Shown: positions 35,516 to 44,615, numbered from the stretch's first letter. The stretch is DNA of 64,000 bases from Streptomyces sp. DvalAA-43 (GCF_900091725.1 NZ_FMBW01000039.1:202262-266261); one strand, 5' to 3'. The notes: a model not told the origin generated them from the letters alone. Numbers and translations are program-made.

Positions 35516-38089
35516 TCACTCGGCGGCGATCGCGCGGAGCACGTTCAGCCGTGCGGCCCGGCGGGCCGGGCGCCGGCCCGCCAGTGCTCCGGCGGATACG
35601 CCCACCAGAGCGACCACCAGGAGGCGCAGCGGCGGCAGCTCGAAGGCGACGGCGGTGTCGCCCGCGGACGCCCTGACCAGGACCCAGCCGAGGAAGCCGC
35701 CGAGCAGCAGGCCGCCCGCCGTGCCGAACGCGGCCACCAGGACGGATTCCCAGCGGACCATCGAGCGCAACTGGCCCCTGGTCTGTCCCACCGCTCGCAG
35801 CAGGCCCATCTCCCTGGTGCGTTCGTGGAGGGCGAGGGTGAGCGTGTTGGCGATGCCCAGCAGGGCGATCAGTACGGCGAGCGCCAGCAGGGCGTAGACC
35901 AGGGTGAGCATCATGTCGATGCCGCCGGCCGAGGACTGCGCGTACTCCGCGCGGGTCTGCACATCGGGGTTGCCGTACGCCGCCGCGGTCCTCGCGACCG
36001 CCGCCTTGCCGTCGGCGGTGGACACACCGGGCCCGAAGGAGACGGCGATCAGCGAGTCGGAGTCCTGGGCGCGGTGCGGGGCCCAGGCCCGGCGGGTGAT
36101 GACGTAGTCGCCTGCCAACTCCGACCGGTCGTAGACGGCGCGGACGGTGAATGCCTGCCGCGTGCCGTCGGTGAAGGCGAGCCGGGTGGTGGAGCCGGGG
36201 TGCAGGCCGCGCTTCGCGGCCTCGGTGCGGGACAGGGCGATCCCGTTCGTGCCCAGCCCCGTCAGCGAGCCGTCGACCCGGCCTAGGTCGAAGACCCTGC
36301 CGAGCGCGGCCGGGTCGGTGACGGTCAGGGCGCGTCCCGTGCCGTCGACCTCCGCGACCCCCTTGCCGAGGCCGACGGCGGTCGCGACCTGCGGCAGCCG
36401 GTCGACGGCCGGGGCGAGCCGGGGGCTGAGTCCGCTGCCACCGGCCCCGAAAGCGGGCGCGCTGATGGCGACATCTCCCGCGAAGGAGCGGTCGACGGTC
36501 CGGTTCATGGTCGCCTTCAGTGATGCGCCGAAGACGGTGAACAGGGAGACCACGGCGACACCGATCATCAGCGCGGTCGCGGTGGACGCGGTCCGCCGGG
36601 GGCTGCGCAGGGCGTTGCGCCCGGCCAGTCGGCCGCCGGCACCGCGCAGCCGGTCGAGCGGGGCGCCGAGGGCCCGTACCGCGTATGTGGCGGCGACCGG
36701 GCCGAGGACCACGAACGCGACGAGTGACGACACCGCGCCGATGGCCGACAGCCGGACGGACGGGACGGCCAGGGTGCCGGTCAGGACGGCGCCGACGGAG
36801 GCCACCAGCAGCACGAGCCCGGTGAGGGTCCGCGTCCGGGACGCCCCGGAGTCGTCGACTGCGCTCTCGCGCAGGGCGGCGAGCGGGGCGGTGCGCCCGG
36901 CCCGGACGGCGGGCAGGACGGCGGAGCCGAGGCAGACCAGGACACCCACGCCGAGCGGCAGCAGCAGTGAGACGGCGCCGATCACCAGCGCCCCGTCGGG
37001 GAAGGGGAACCCGACGACGGGGAACAGGGCCCGCAGCCCGGCGGCGAGGCCGATACCGCCGGCCAGACCCGCGGCCGAGGCGGTCACGGCGACCGCGGTC
37101 GCCTCGACGAGCGTCGAGGCGACGACCTGCCGACGCGAGGCGCCGAGGACGCGCAGCAGGGCGTTCTCACGGGTCCGCTGGGCGACGACGATCGCGAAGG
37201 TGTTGTGGATGGAGAACGTGGCGACGAGCAGCACGATGCCGGAGAACACCAGCAGCAGAGTGGTGAACAGGCCGAGGAAGGCGCCGGAGATCATGTCCCG
37301 GTTCTCGGCGGCCGCGGCCTGTCCGGTGACGGCCTCGACGCCCTTGGGCAGGACGGGCCGCAGTGCGGCGACGAGTTCCCGCTGGCTGGTGCCGGGCCCG
37401 GCGCGGACCTGGATGGCCGATGCCTCGCCGGGCTTCGGCGTGAGGTGCTTCTCCGCGTCGGTCTGCGTCATCGCCGTGTAGGTGACCTGCCCCATGCCGT
37501 CCTGGCCGCCGAAGGTGGCCAGTCCGACGATCGTGACGTGCACGGGGTCGGGGGTGCGCAGCACGGTCGTGTCGCCGATCCTGAGTCCGCCCCGGTCGGC
37601 GGCCCCGCGGTTGACGACGACCTCCCCGGGTGCGGCCGGGGCGCGTCCGGCGGCGAGCCGGTACGGGTTCAGTTCCGGGTCGCCGATCCAGTTGCCCGCG
37701 AGGGTGGGCGGCCCCTGACCGCCGATGGGTCTGCCGTCGGCTCCGATGAGCTGGCCGGCGCCCTGGATGTCGGGGGCCGCCGCGGCGACGCCGGGCGTCC
37801 GCTCGATCCGCTTCAGCAGCGCGGTGTTCACCGGTTGCCGGGTGCCCTGGGTCTCGCCCGCGACGGTGACCACGTCGGAGCCGCGCACGACGGCGTCGGT
37901 CCCGGCGTCGGCGGCGGCGAACATGGTGCCGAAGCTCGCGCGCAGGGTGTCGCCCATGACGAGTGTCCCGGTGAGGAACGAGACGCCGAGCAGGGCGGCG
38001 ACGAACGTACCGGCGAAGCGGCGCTTGTGGGCGCGGAGCGAGGAGATGCCCAGGCGCAGGGAGGCACGGGTGCCGTTCAATGCCGTCAC
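35516..38089 (-). CDS. FtsX/MacB-type ABC transporter permease
   Basis: 857 residues with the double-permease layout: an N-terminal helix (about 20-42), a large extracytoplasmic domain, three helices (about 270-400), a further helix pair (about 420-480), a second extracytoplasmic domain and three C-terminal helices (about 725-840). FtsX motifs occur twice (NTFAIVVAQRTRENALLRVLGA and NTLTLALHERTREMGLLRAVG, the latter near 745-765). The start overlaps the stop of the ATPase gene by ATGA. Members export peptides, lipids or drugs, or act as mechanotransmitters; the substrate is unknown. It is likely the last gene of a three-gene operon. Confidence 0.92.
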   Translation of the reverse strand: MTALNGTRASLRLGISSLRAHKRRFAGTFVAALLGVSFLTGTLVMGDTLRASFGTMFAAADAGTDAVVRGSDVVTVAGETQGTRQPVNTALLKRIERTPGVAAAAPDIQGAGQLIGADGRPIGGQGPPTLAGNWIGDPELNPYRLAAGRAPAAPGEVVVNRGAADRGGLRIGDTTVLRTPDPVHVTIVGLATFGGQDGMGQVTYTAMTQTDAEKHLTPKPGEASAIQVRAGPGTSQRELVAALRPVLPKGVEAVTGQAAAAENRDMISGAFLGLFTTLLLVFSGIVLLVATFSIHNTFAIVVAQRTRENALLRVLGASRRQVVASTLVEATAVAVTASAAGLAGGIGLAAGLRALFPVVGFPFPDGALVIGAVSLLLPLGVGVLVCLGSAVLPAVRAGRTAPLAALRESAVDDSGASRTRTLTGLVLLVASVGAVLTGTLAVPSVRLSAIGAVSSLVAFVVLGPVAATYAVRALGAPLDRLRGAGGRLAGRNALRSPRRTASTATALMIGVAVVSLFTVFGASLKATMNRTVDRSFAGDVAISAPAFGAGGSGLSPRLAPAVDRLPQVATAVGLGKGVAEVDGTGRALTVTDPAALGRVFDLGRVDGSLTGLGTNGIALSRTEAAKRGLHPGSTTRLAFTDGTRQAFTVRAVYDRSELAGDYVITRRAWAPHRAQDSDSLIAVSFGPGVSTADGKAAVARTAAAYGNPDVQTRAEYAQSSAGGIDMMLTLVYALLALAVLIALLGIANTLTLALHERTREMGLLRAVGQTRGQLRSMVRWESVLVAAFGTAGGLLLGGFLGWVLVRASAGDTAVAFELPPLRLLVVALVGVSAGALAGRRPARRAARLNVLRAIAAE

Positions 38090-38844
38090 CGCCTGCGGGA
38101 GGGATGGGGCGCGAAGGCCTTGAAGCGGTCGAGCACGCGCTCCGCCGTGGGGTCGGGCATCCGGTCGACGAGTCGGCCGTCGGCGAGGAAGACGACCTCG
38201 TCCGCCTGGGCGGCGGCGACCGGGTCATGGGTGACCATGACGACCGTGCGGCCGGTCTGCCGGACGGTGCGGCCGAGCAGCCGGAGCACTTCCTGACCGG
38301 AGCGGGAGTCGAGGTTGCCGGTCGGTTCGTCGGCGAAGACGACATCGGGGCTGCCCACGAAGGCCCGTGCCACCGCGACCCGTTGCTGCTGTCCGCCGGA
38401 GAGCTCGCCGGGCCGGTGGTGCAGCCGGTCCCGGAGCCCGACGGTGTCGACGAGGACGTCGAGCCGCTGCGGGTCGGGCCGCTCCCCCGCGAGATCGAGG
38501 GGAAGGGTGATGTTCTCGGCGACGGTGAGCGTCGGCAGCAGGTTGAAGGACTGGAAGACGAAGCCGATGCGGCGTCGGCGCAGCAGGGTGAGTCTGCGAT
38601 CGTCGAGCGTGCTGATGTCGGTGTCGCCGATGAAGGCGGAGCCCGAGCTGAGCGTGTCGAGTCCGGCGGCGCAGTGCATCAGGGTGGATTTGCCGGAGCC
38701 GGAGGGCCCCATGATCGCGGTGAAGCGTCCGGCCGGGAAGTCGACGCTCACCGCGTCCAGGGCCCTGACCCGGGTGTCGCCCGTGCCGTGGAGCTTCACG
38801 GCGTCGACGACCCGGGCGGCGGTGGCGGGATCGGAGGTGGTCAT
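38086..38844 (-). CDS. ABC transporter ATP-binding protein (MacB/LolD-type)
   Basis: 252 residues from ATG 38844. Walker A is GPSGSGKST at 46-54, the ABC signature LSGGQQQR is at 148-155, with DEPTGNLDSRSG as Walker B and D-loop. It is closest in pattern to LolD/MacB ATPases that pair with FtsX-type permeases, and the permease gene follows with a 4-base overlap. Its own start overlaps the stop of the small SHOCT gene, so the three are translationally coupled. Longer upstream extensions of the frame run through the SHOCT gene and are not real. Confidence 0.94.
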   Translation of the reverse strand: MTTSDPATAARVVDAVKLHGTGDTRVRALDAVSVDFPAGRFTAIMGPSGSGKSTLMHCAAGLDTLSSGSAFIGDTDISTLDDRRLTLLRRRRIGFVFQSFNLLPTLTVAENITLPLDLAGERPDPQRLDVLVDTVGLRDRLHHRPGELSGGQQQRVAVARAFVGSPDVVFADEPTGNLDSRSGQEVLRLLGRTVRQTGRTVVMVTHDPVAAAQADEVVFLADGRLVDRMPDPTAERVLDRFKAFAPHPSRRR

Positions 38845-39122
38845 GCCACGCCTCCCTTGCTGCCGCGGCCGAACTGCTCGTCCAGGACGGAGAGTCGGCG
38901 CTCGTACTCGTCCTCGTCGATCTCGCCGGACGCGAAGCGTCGGCCGAGCAGGGTGATCGGTGAGGATTCGGCAGCTGTCTCCCGGGTCTGCCAGGGTCCT
39001 CCTCGGCCGCGCCACACGGTGCGGCGCAGCAAGGCGACACCGCCGATGACGACAGCCGCCCAGAAGAGCGGGAAGAACAGGATCCAGGGCCCGGGTCCAC
39101 CGCTGTGCGCCAGAGTGTTCAT
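38841..39122 (-). CDS. small membrane protein with SHOCT domain
   Basis: 93 residues. One membrane helix (about 12-32, ILFFPLFWAAVVIGGVALL) is followed by a basic stretch and a C-terminal SHOCT-type helix pair (LLGRRFASGEIDEDEYERRL). It is the first gene of an operon with the ABC ATPase and FtsX-type permease, overlapping the ATPase start by ATGA. SHOCT proteins of this size often accompany such exporters, perhaps as accessory or assembly factors; that role is inferred. Confidence 0.82.
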   Translation of the reverse strand: MNTLAHSGGPGPWILFFPLFWAAVVIGGVALLRRTVWRGRGGPWQTRETAAESSPITLLGRRFASGEIDEDEYERRLSVLDEQFGRGSKGGVA

Positions 39123-39226
39123 CTCGGTCGGCTCCCTCGGTTCGGGGTTCGGGGTCGGGGTTTCCCGACGCTTGCGAGCCTCGCCCGAAAAGGGGTCCGA
39201 GTCGTCGTACGGCCAGCGGCCGTGTG

Positions 39227-39246
39227 CGTACCTCCTCGGGAGTACG
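39227..39246. promoter_or_regulatory. imperfect palindrome upstream of the SHOCT/ABC operon
   Basis: CGTACCTCC-TC-GGGAGTACG, with arms matching at 7 of 9 positions, lies about 105 bases before the SHOCT start. Its outer half-sites equal those of the palindrome upstream of the histidine kinase gene (CGTACTCC...GGAGTACG at 48211-48230), so one response regulator may bind both. Confidence 0.5.
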
Positions 39247-39379
39247 TGGCGCCTGTGTGGCTGCTCCCGAAGGCGCCCGGGGCGTACGGGCGTTGTTTTG
39301 CGCCAGGCACACGGTCCCGGAACCGAAGGACCTGCGGGCCTACGAGATCCACGGCACCGTCATCGCAGCAGCGATCCGC

Positions 39380-39949
39380 CTACGCGTCGGCGGCCAACGC
39401 CCACACCGCGCGTTCGGCCGCGGCTCGGCGCCCCTCGGGAGTCCGGGCCTGGAGCAAGGGCAGAAGCACCAGGTACTTCGCGGTCCTGTCGAGTGCCGCG
39501 AAGGCTTTCGCCGCCCGGGTATCCGCCGCCAGCGCCGCCGCCAGTTCGTCGGGCACCGCGGCCGTCGACTGCGGCGCGTACGCGGCGGCCCAACGTCCGT
39601 CCGCCTGGGCCCTGCGCACCTCCGCCAGGCCCGGCTCGCGCATCCGGCCCTCGGCCGCCAGCGCGGCGACCTTGTCGACGTTGACTTGCGACCACAGGCT
39701 CCTGGGGCGCCGCGGCACATACTTCTGCAGGTAGTACGAGGCGTCGAGCGACCGGCGCTGACCCGAGATCCAGCCCCAGCACAGCCCCACGTCGACCAGT
39801 TCGTCGGCTGTCACGGACGCGATGTCGGAGCCCTTCTTGGCGACCTTGACCCACACGCCTTCGTGCCGTGCGTGGTGAGCCTCCAACCAGCCCTCGAACG
39901 CCTCGCCGTCCGCGAAGGCCACGACCTCGACACCGCCGATCTCGTCCAT
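39380..39949 (-). CDS. YdeI/OmpD-associated family protein
   Basis: 189 residues. It carries the family motifs VDVGLCWGWISGQRRSLD and YYLQKYVPRRPRSLWSQVNV, and ends in a helical region (AAKAFAALDRTAKYLVLLPLL). Members are small cytosolic proteins of uncertain role, found in many bacteria and often called bacteriocin-protection-like; no biochemical role can be read here. The gene is monocistronic between hairpin-containing spacers. Confidence 0.82.
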   Translation of the reverse strand: MDEIGGVEVVAFADGEAFEGWLEAHHARHEGVWVKVAKKGSDIASVTADELVDVGLCWGWISGQRRSLDASYYLQKYVPRRPRSLWSQVNVDKVAALAAEGRMREPGLAEVRRAQADGRWAAAYAPQSTAAVPDELAAALAADTRAAKAFAALDRTAKYLVLLPLLQARTPEGRRAAAERAVWALAADA

Positions 39950-40007
39950 GTCCTCATGCTATGCGGCGGCGGCAGAGCGTCCGTCAGGAGAGCGCGGCAC
40001 AACGTAA

Positions 40008-40036
40008 GAGCCCCGCCGCGGATGCGGCGAGGGCTC
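40008..40036 (-). terminator. hairpin downstream of the small membrane-protein gene
   Basis: GAGCCCCGCCGC and GCGGCGAGGGCTC pair around a GGAT loop with one bulge. It lies about 50 bases after the end of the minus-strand gene 40085-40516. There is no U-run, as is common in actinomycetes. Confidence 0.6.
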
Positions 40037-40084
40037 GCGGTGGTGTTCGGGCACGGTTCCTTCCGGCGATGGTCCTGTCCGGAT

Positions 40085-40516
40085 TCACTGACCGCCGCCG
40101 ACTCCGACCTGGAGCCTCGTCAGCGCGAACACGATCATGAGGTCGAGCGCCATCATGGGGATGGCCCAGGCCGGGTAGTACGGAACGAACATGAACTGGG
40201 AGATCAGACTGATCCCCGCGGCTGCCGCACCGGCCCCGCGGCCCCAGCTCTTGTTCAGCAGGACTCCCAGACCGGCGACGACGAGCCCCACTCCGATCAC
40301 GAGGTGGATCACGCCCCACGTGGTCACGTCGAATCGGTAGGCGTAATGGGACGAGACGGCGAACAGGGTGTCCTGTGCGATGCCCGCGGCGCCCATCAGA
40401 ATGCTGAGCGGCCCGCTGAGCATCAGCGCGGCCCCGGCGAACAGGGACGCGCCGTTGGCCTTTTCGCCGTCGGGCGCCCCATGCCTCGGCCGATTGCTGT
40501 CCGGTATCGCTGCCAT
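40085..40516 (-). CDS. DUF7144-type small membrane protein
   Basis: 143 residues from ATG 40516, with GGAAGG about 8 bases upstream. Four hydrophobic helices follow a charged N-terminal tail of about 22 residues (about 24-44, 66-86, 93-110 and 115-135). The WGVIHLVIGVGLVVAGLGVL and AWAIPMMALDLMIVFAL segments are typical of this actinobacterial four-helix family. Function is unknown. Longer upstream extensions of the frame lack a ribosome site. Confidence 0.72.
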   Translation of the reverse strand: MAAIPDSNRPRHGAPDGEKANGASLFAGAALMLSGPLSILMGAAGIAQDTLFAVSSHYAYRFDVTTWGVIHLVIGVGLVVAGLGVLLNKSWGRGAGAAAAGISLISQFMFVPYYPAWAIPMMALDLMIVFALTRLQVGVGGGQ

Positions 40517-40700
40517 GGCCGTCGCCTTCCTGTACAGCGCGGTCACCGACGCACACTGCCCGCGCGAAGCCGACCACGCTCCACTGCCAGGATCACCGCA
40601 ATCCATCGGCGCCGCGACTGGAGGACCCGTCGCGGGGAGGCGACGGCGGACCCGTACGACACCGGGTGCCGCGGGGACGTAGGGCCGCTCGGCGCCCCTG

Positions 40701-41915
40701 TCAGGCCAGTGCGGCCAGCGGATCGTCCAGTACCGGCTGCCAGGCCAGTTCCGCCGCGCCCACCAGACTGTTGTGGTCCAGCGTGCACGGCAGGATCGGC
40801 ACACTGCCACTCCGCCCCCACAGGCTGCGGTCGGCGACCACCGCACGCAGCCGCTCCGGATCCGCGTCGAGCAGGGCGCGGTGCAGTCCGCCGAGGATGA
40901 TGCGGTCCGGGTTGAGGATGTTGACCAGACCCGCGAGCCCGAGGCCGAGCCGGTCGATCAGTTCCTCGGCCGCGCCCCGTACCGCCGCGTCCTCGTACTC
41001 CGTGCGCAGCAGATCGCCGGCCTGCTTGAGCAGCGACTCCTCCGGACCGGGTTCGCGGCGGGCGGCGACGAGGAAGGCCAGCGGGTCGGTCTCGACGTCC
41101 AGGCAGCCGCGCCCGCCACAGTGGCAGGGGCGCCCCTCGGGGTTCACCGTGAGATGACCCACCTCCAGCGCGAGTCCCGAACTCCCGGTGTGCAGGCGGC
41201 CGTCGAGGACCAGGGCGCCGCCCACTCCCCGGTGGCCGGTGGCCACACAGAGCAGATGCTGGGCGCCGCGGCCCGCGCCGTGCCGGTGTTCGGCGAGCGC
41301 GGCGAGATTGACGTCGTTCCCGGTGAACGCGGGTCCGGGGATGCCCGCTTCCCGTACGCAGTCGGCGAAGATCTCGCTCACCGGGGCACCGGCCGGCCAG
41401 GCGATGTGCAGCGGGTTGAGCGCGGTGCCCTCCGGTTCGGCGACCGCCGAGGGCACCGCGAGGCCCGCGCCGACGCAGCGCAGTCCGCTGTCCCGCAGCA
41501 ACCGGGCGCAGTCGTCCACCACTTCGCCGATGACCTGCGCCGGGTCCGCCGTGACGGTGACACAGCCGGGTGCGGTGGCGACGAGCCGTCCGCCGAGCCC
41601 GACGAGCGCCGCCCGGAATCCGTCGGCGTGGACCTGGGCCGCGATGGCGACAGGTCCGGACTCCCGGACCGACAGCCGGTGCGAGGGGCGGCCCTGCGAG
41701 CCGGCCGCGGAACCTGGCCTGGAATCCACCTGGATCAGACCCAGCGCCTCCAGTTCGGCGGCGACCGCGCCGGCCGTCGCCCGGGTGACGCCGAGCTCGG
41801 AGGTGAGGACGGCGCGGGTGGGCGCGCGTCCGGTGTGGACCAGTTCCAGCGCGGGTCCGAGCGCGCTGCGGCCCCTCTCCAACTTTGTCCGGGTGGTGGA
41901 CACCTTGCCGTTCAT
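40701..41915 (-). CDS. ROK-family transcriptional regulator
   Basis: 404 residues from ATG 41915. A winged helix (about 18-75, RAVLTSELGVTRATAGAVAAELEALGLI) precedes a ROK domain with the zinc motif CHCGGRGCLDVE near residue 270 and GHLTVNPEG just before it. ROK regulators bind a sugar or sugar phosphate and usually repress transport and catabolic genes. The divergent MFS transporter starts about 110 bases away and an inverted repeat sits on that promoter, so this protein probably represses the transporter. Confidence 0.88.
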   Translation of the reverse strand: MNGKVSTTRTKLERGRSALGPALELVHTGRAPTRAVLTSELGVTRATAGAVAAELEALGLIQVDSRPGSAAGSQGRPSHRLSVRESGPVAIAAQVHADGFRAALVGLGGRLVATAPGCVTVTADPAQVIGEVVDDCARLLRDSGLRCVGAGLAVPSAVAEPEGTALNPLHIAWPAGAPVSEIFADCVREAGIPGPAFTGNDVNLAALAEHRHGAGRGAQHLLCVATGHRGVGGALVLDGRLHTGSSGLALEVGHLTVNPEGRPCHCGGRGCLDVETDPLAFLVAARREPGPEESLLKQAGDLLRTEYEDAAVRGAAEELIDRLGLGLAGLVNILNPDRIILGGLHRALLDADPERLRAVVADRSLWGRSGSVPILPCTLDHNSLVGAAELAWQPVLDDPLAALA

Positions 41916-41987
41916 GGGGGCGAGTCTCCCACGGTCCCGGGGCGCTCCTGACGCCCCGGTGGCGCGACCGTATCGCCGGCAGCCGTC

Positions 41988-42043
41988 TTGCGCCCGTTGT
42001 CGTGGCGCCCCTATGCTGAGTTTGTGCCGCAACTAAACAAACT
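41988..42043 (+). promoter_or_regulatory. leaderless promoter and overlapping operator of the MFS gene
   Basis: TTGCGC (41988-41993) and TATGCT (42012-42017) are 18 bases apart, and the GTG start at 42024 lies 6 bases after the -10 element, so the message should be leaderless. A perfect 7-bp inverted repeat, AGTTTGT (42019-42025) and ACAAACT (42037-42043) with an 11-base spacer, covers the predicted start of transcription. A protein bound here would block initiation. Confidence 0.65.
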
Positions 42044-43247
42044 GCGGACGGCCCTACCGGGGGGACCGGGCGGAAACCCCGCCGCAGCTCCGTCGGCCCG
42101 CCTCCGTACCGCCCTGACCGTGTTCTTCGCCCTCGACGGCTTCCTCTTCGCCGGCTGGGTGGTCCGCATCCCGGCCATCAAGCACCAGACCGGTGCTTCC
42201 GCCGCCACCCTGGGCCTCGCCCTGCTCGGAGTCTCCGCCGGGGCGGTGGTGACCATGATGTTCACCGGCCGGCTGTGCCGCCGCTTCGGCAGCCATCCGG
42301 TGACCGTGGTCTGCGGCGTCCTGCTCTCCCTCGCCATCGCGCTGCCCGCGCAGACGAGTTCGGCGCTCGCGCTCGGCCTGGTCCTGCTGGTCTTCGGTGC
42401 CGCGTACGGCGGGATGAACGTGGCGATGAACAGTGCCGCGGTCGATCTGGTCGCCGCCCTGAGGCGCCCCGTGATGCCCAGCTTCCATGGCGCTTTCAGC
42501 CTCGGCGGAATGGTCGGCGCCGGACTCGGCGCACTGGTCGCGGGCGGCCTCTCCCCCGCCAGCCATCTCCTCGTCCTCACCGGGGCCGGGCTACTGGTCA
42601 CGGCGGTGGCCGGACCGGTACTGCTGCGCCACCCGGCACCCCGGCCCGCGGTCGGGGCCGATGCCCCGGAACCGCCGAGGCGGTTGAGCGGAAGGGCCCG
42701 TCGGCTGGTGCTGCTGTTCGGTGTGATCGCCCTCTGCACCGCGTACGGCGAGGGCGCGCTGGCCGACTGGGGCGCCCTCCATCTGGAACAGGACCTGAAC
42801 GCCCGTCCCGGCGTCGCGGCCGCCGGCTACTCGCTGTTCGCGCTGGCCATGACGGCGGGCCGGCTCAGCGGTACGGCGCTGCTCGAACGGCTCGGCCAGA
42901 CCCGCACCCTCGTCATGGGCGGCGCGACAGCCGCGGCCGGGATGCTGCTCGGGGCACTCGCCCCCACCACGTGGCCGGCTCTCCTCGGCTTCGCCGTCAC
43001 CGGTCTCGGCCTGGCCAACATCTTCCCGGTCGCGGTCGGCCGGGCCGGTGAGCTGGCCGGGCCCGGCGGAGTGGCCGCCGCGTCGACGCTGGGCTACGGC
43101 GGCATGCTGCTCGGGCCGCCCGCCATTGGCTTCCTGACCGACTGGTTCTCGCTCCCGGTGGCGCTCACCACGGTGACGCTGCTGGCCGTCGCCGCCGCGG
43201 CGCTGGGGTACGGAGCGCGCAACGCGACCCACGCGCAGATGAGCTGA
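42024..43247 (+). CDS. MFS transporter
   Basis: About 407 residues from GTG 42024, with 12 predicted membrane helices. The first helix starts near residue 26 (TALTVFFALDGFLFAGWVVRIP) and the MFS loop motif appears as GRLCRRFGSHPV between helices 2 and 3. It resembles YbjJ/FucP-like sugar or drug MFS proteins. Divergent ROK regulation suggests a sugar or sugar-like metabolite. The start is set by the leaderless promoter; a longer ATG form (41988) would begin inside the -35 element. Confidence 0.88.
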   Translation: MPQLNKLRTALPGGPGGNPAAAPSARLRTALTVFFALDGFLFAGWVVRIPAIKHQTGASAATLGLALLGVSAGAVVTMMFTGRLCRRFGSHPVTVVCGVLLSLAIALPAQTSSALALGLVLLVFGAAYGGMNVAMNSAAVDLVAALRRPVMPSFHGAFSLGGMVGAGLGALVAGGLSPASHLLVLTGAGLLVTAVAGPVLLRHPAPRPAVGADAPEPPRRLSGRARRLVLLFGVIALCTAYGEGALADWGALHLEQDLNARPGVAAAGYSLFALAMTAGRLSGTALLERLGQTRTLVMGGATAAAGMLLGALAPTTWPALLGFAVTGLGLANIFPVAVGRAGELAGPGGVAAASTLGYGGMLLGPPAIGFLTDWFSLPVALTTVTLLAVAAAALGYGARNATHAQMS

Positions 43248-43289
43248 CTCACCGCGCCGGGCGGCCGGACCGCTGGCACCATCGAAGCC

Positions 43290-44045
43290 ATGGATATCAC
43301 GGACCACATCAAGTCCCTTGCCTCCGAGGGCCAGTTGCTGGCGATGGCCGCGCAGGAGGCGGGGACCGGGGCGCAGGTGCCGACGTGTCCGGACTGGCGG
43401 GTGCGCGACCTGCTGCGGCACACCGGGATGGTGCACCGCTGGGCCACCGCCTTCGTCGCCGAGGGCCACACCTCGTACCTCCCCGACATCGGGGAGCCGG
43501 ATCTGGACGGGCCGGAACTGCTCGACTGGTTCCGCGAGGGGCACGGCCTCCTGGTGGACGCGCTGGAGACCGCACCGGCCGGGCTGGAGTGCTGGGCCTT
43601 CCTTCCCGCCCCGTCCCCCCTCGCCTTCTGGGCCCGGCGGCAGGCGCACGAGACCACGATCCACCGGGTGGACGCGGAGTCGGCGCGCGGCGGGCGGCGC
43701 TCGCCGGTCCCGGCCGCTCACGCGGTGGACGGGATCGACGAGCTGCTGCGCGGGTTCCACGCCCGCCCGAAGAGCCGGGTGCGCACCTCGGCACCGCGCA
43801 CTCTCCGGGTACGCGCCACCGACACCGGTGCCGTCTGGACCGTACGGCTCTCGCCGGAGCCGCCGCAGGCCGTGCGGGCGGACGGGGCGCCCGAAGAGGG
43901 GGCCGTGGACTGCGAGTTGACCGGGCCGGCCGGGGAGCTCTACCTGACGCTCTGGAACCGGCTGCCGCCCTCGGCGGTCCGTGTGACGGACGATCCGGAG
44001 CCCGCCCGGATCTGGCGCGAGAAATCCGGGGTCACCTGGTCCTGA
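43290..44045 (+). CDS. maleylpyruvate isomerase family mycothiol-dependent enzyme
   Basis: 251 residues. The DinB-like N-terminal helical bundle has the family's PTCPDWRVRDLLRHTGMVHRW motif, with the metal-ligand His in LLRHTG and HETTIHRVDAE further on. The C-terminal half matches the MDMPI C-terminal domain (LTGPAGELYLTLWNRLPP). Family members use mycothiol, the actinobacterial thiol, for isomerisation or detoxification. The exact substrate cannot be told. The gene is 42 bases after the MFS gene, possibly cotranscribed. Confidence 0.85.
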   Translation: MDITDHIKSLASEGQLLAMAAQEAGTGAQVPTCPDWRVRDLLRHTGMVHRWATAFVAEGHTSYLPDIGEPDLDGPELLDWFREGHGLLVDALETAPAGLECWAFLPAPSPLAFWARRQAHETTIHRVDAESARGGRRSPVPAAHAVDGIDELLRGFHARPKSRVRTSAPRTLRVRATDTGAVWTVRLSPEPPQAVRADGAPEEGAVDCELTGPAGELYLTLWNRLPPSAVRVTDDPEPARIWREKSGVTWS

Positions 44046-44060
44046 CGACCGGCCGGGGCG

Positions 44061-44087
44061 AGCCGGTGGTCGGCGCGGCGACCGGCT
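44061..44087. terminator. possible hairpin between convergent genes
   Basis: AGCCGGT and ACCGGCT can pair across a 13-base GC-rich loop in the 94-base gap between the convergent mycothiol-enzyme and MarR genes. It is weaker than the other hairpins in the window. Confidence 0.35.
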
Positions 44088-44139
44088 TCCCGGACCGCTC
44101 CGACGCCGGACCCGGCCGCGGCCCGTTCCGACGCCGCAC

Positions 44140-44541
44140 TCACTCCCCGGGGCCGTTCAGCATCCGGTCGAGCACCGACCGCTGCAACGGCTTCACCTCG
44201 GCATGGCGCTCCCGGCCCTTCGCCGTCAGCTCCACCCGGACGCCTCGCCGGTCCTCGCTGCACATCCCCCGGCGCACGAGCCCGTCCTTCTCCAGCCGCG
44301 CGACCAGACGGGACAGCGCGCTCTGGCTGAGATGGACCCGGGAAGCCAGCTCCTGTACACGACAGGCGGATCCGCCATCCTCGGGCGCCCCCTCCGCCAG
44401 GACGTCCAGCACCTCGAAATCGCTGGCGCCGAGGCCGTGGTGGTGCAGCTCGCGGTCGAGCTCACAGAGCGTCCTGGCGTGCAACGCGAGGATGTCCCGC
44501 CACTCGTCGACGAGCATCCGCTCGGACTTCTTCGCTGCCAT
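44140..44541 (-). CDS. MarR-family transcriptional regulator
   Basis: 133 residues with the MarR winged helix: recognition region VHLSQSALSRLVARLEKDGL, then wing RRGMCSEDRRGVRVELTAKG. It is divergent from an EmrB/QacA-type transporter, and alternating TGCATT/AATGCA half-sites fill the space between them. It most likely represses the transporter and itself until a ligand releases it. Confidence 0.9.
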   Translation of the reverse strand: MAAKKSERMLVDEWRDILALHARTLCELDRELHHHGLGASDFEVLDVLAEGAPEDGGSACRVQELASRVHLSQSALSRLVARLEKDGLVRRGMCSEDRRGVRVELTAKGRERHAEVKPLQRSVLDRMLNGPGE

Positions 44542-44586
44542 GACCGCACGTTAGCAGAGATGAGGCCAATTGTTGCACGGGAATTA

Positions 44587-44615
44587 AATGCACTTGCATT
44601 CAATGCATGCGCATG
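44587..44615. promoter_or_regulatory. MarR operator: overlapping palindromes
   Basis: AATGCA-CT-TGCATT (44587-44600), TGCATT-C-AATGCA (44595-44607) and CATGCGCATG (44606-44615) are perfect, overlapping inverted repeats. They sit 14-42 bases before the MFS start, in an AT-rich patch between the two divergent genes. Confidence 0.7.
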
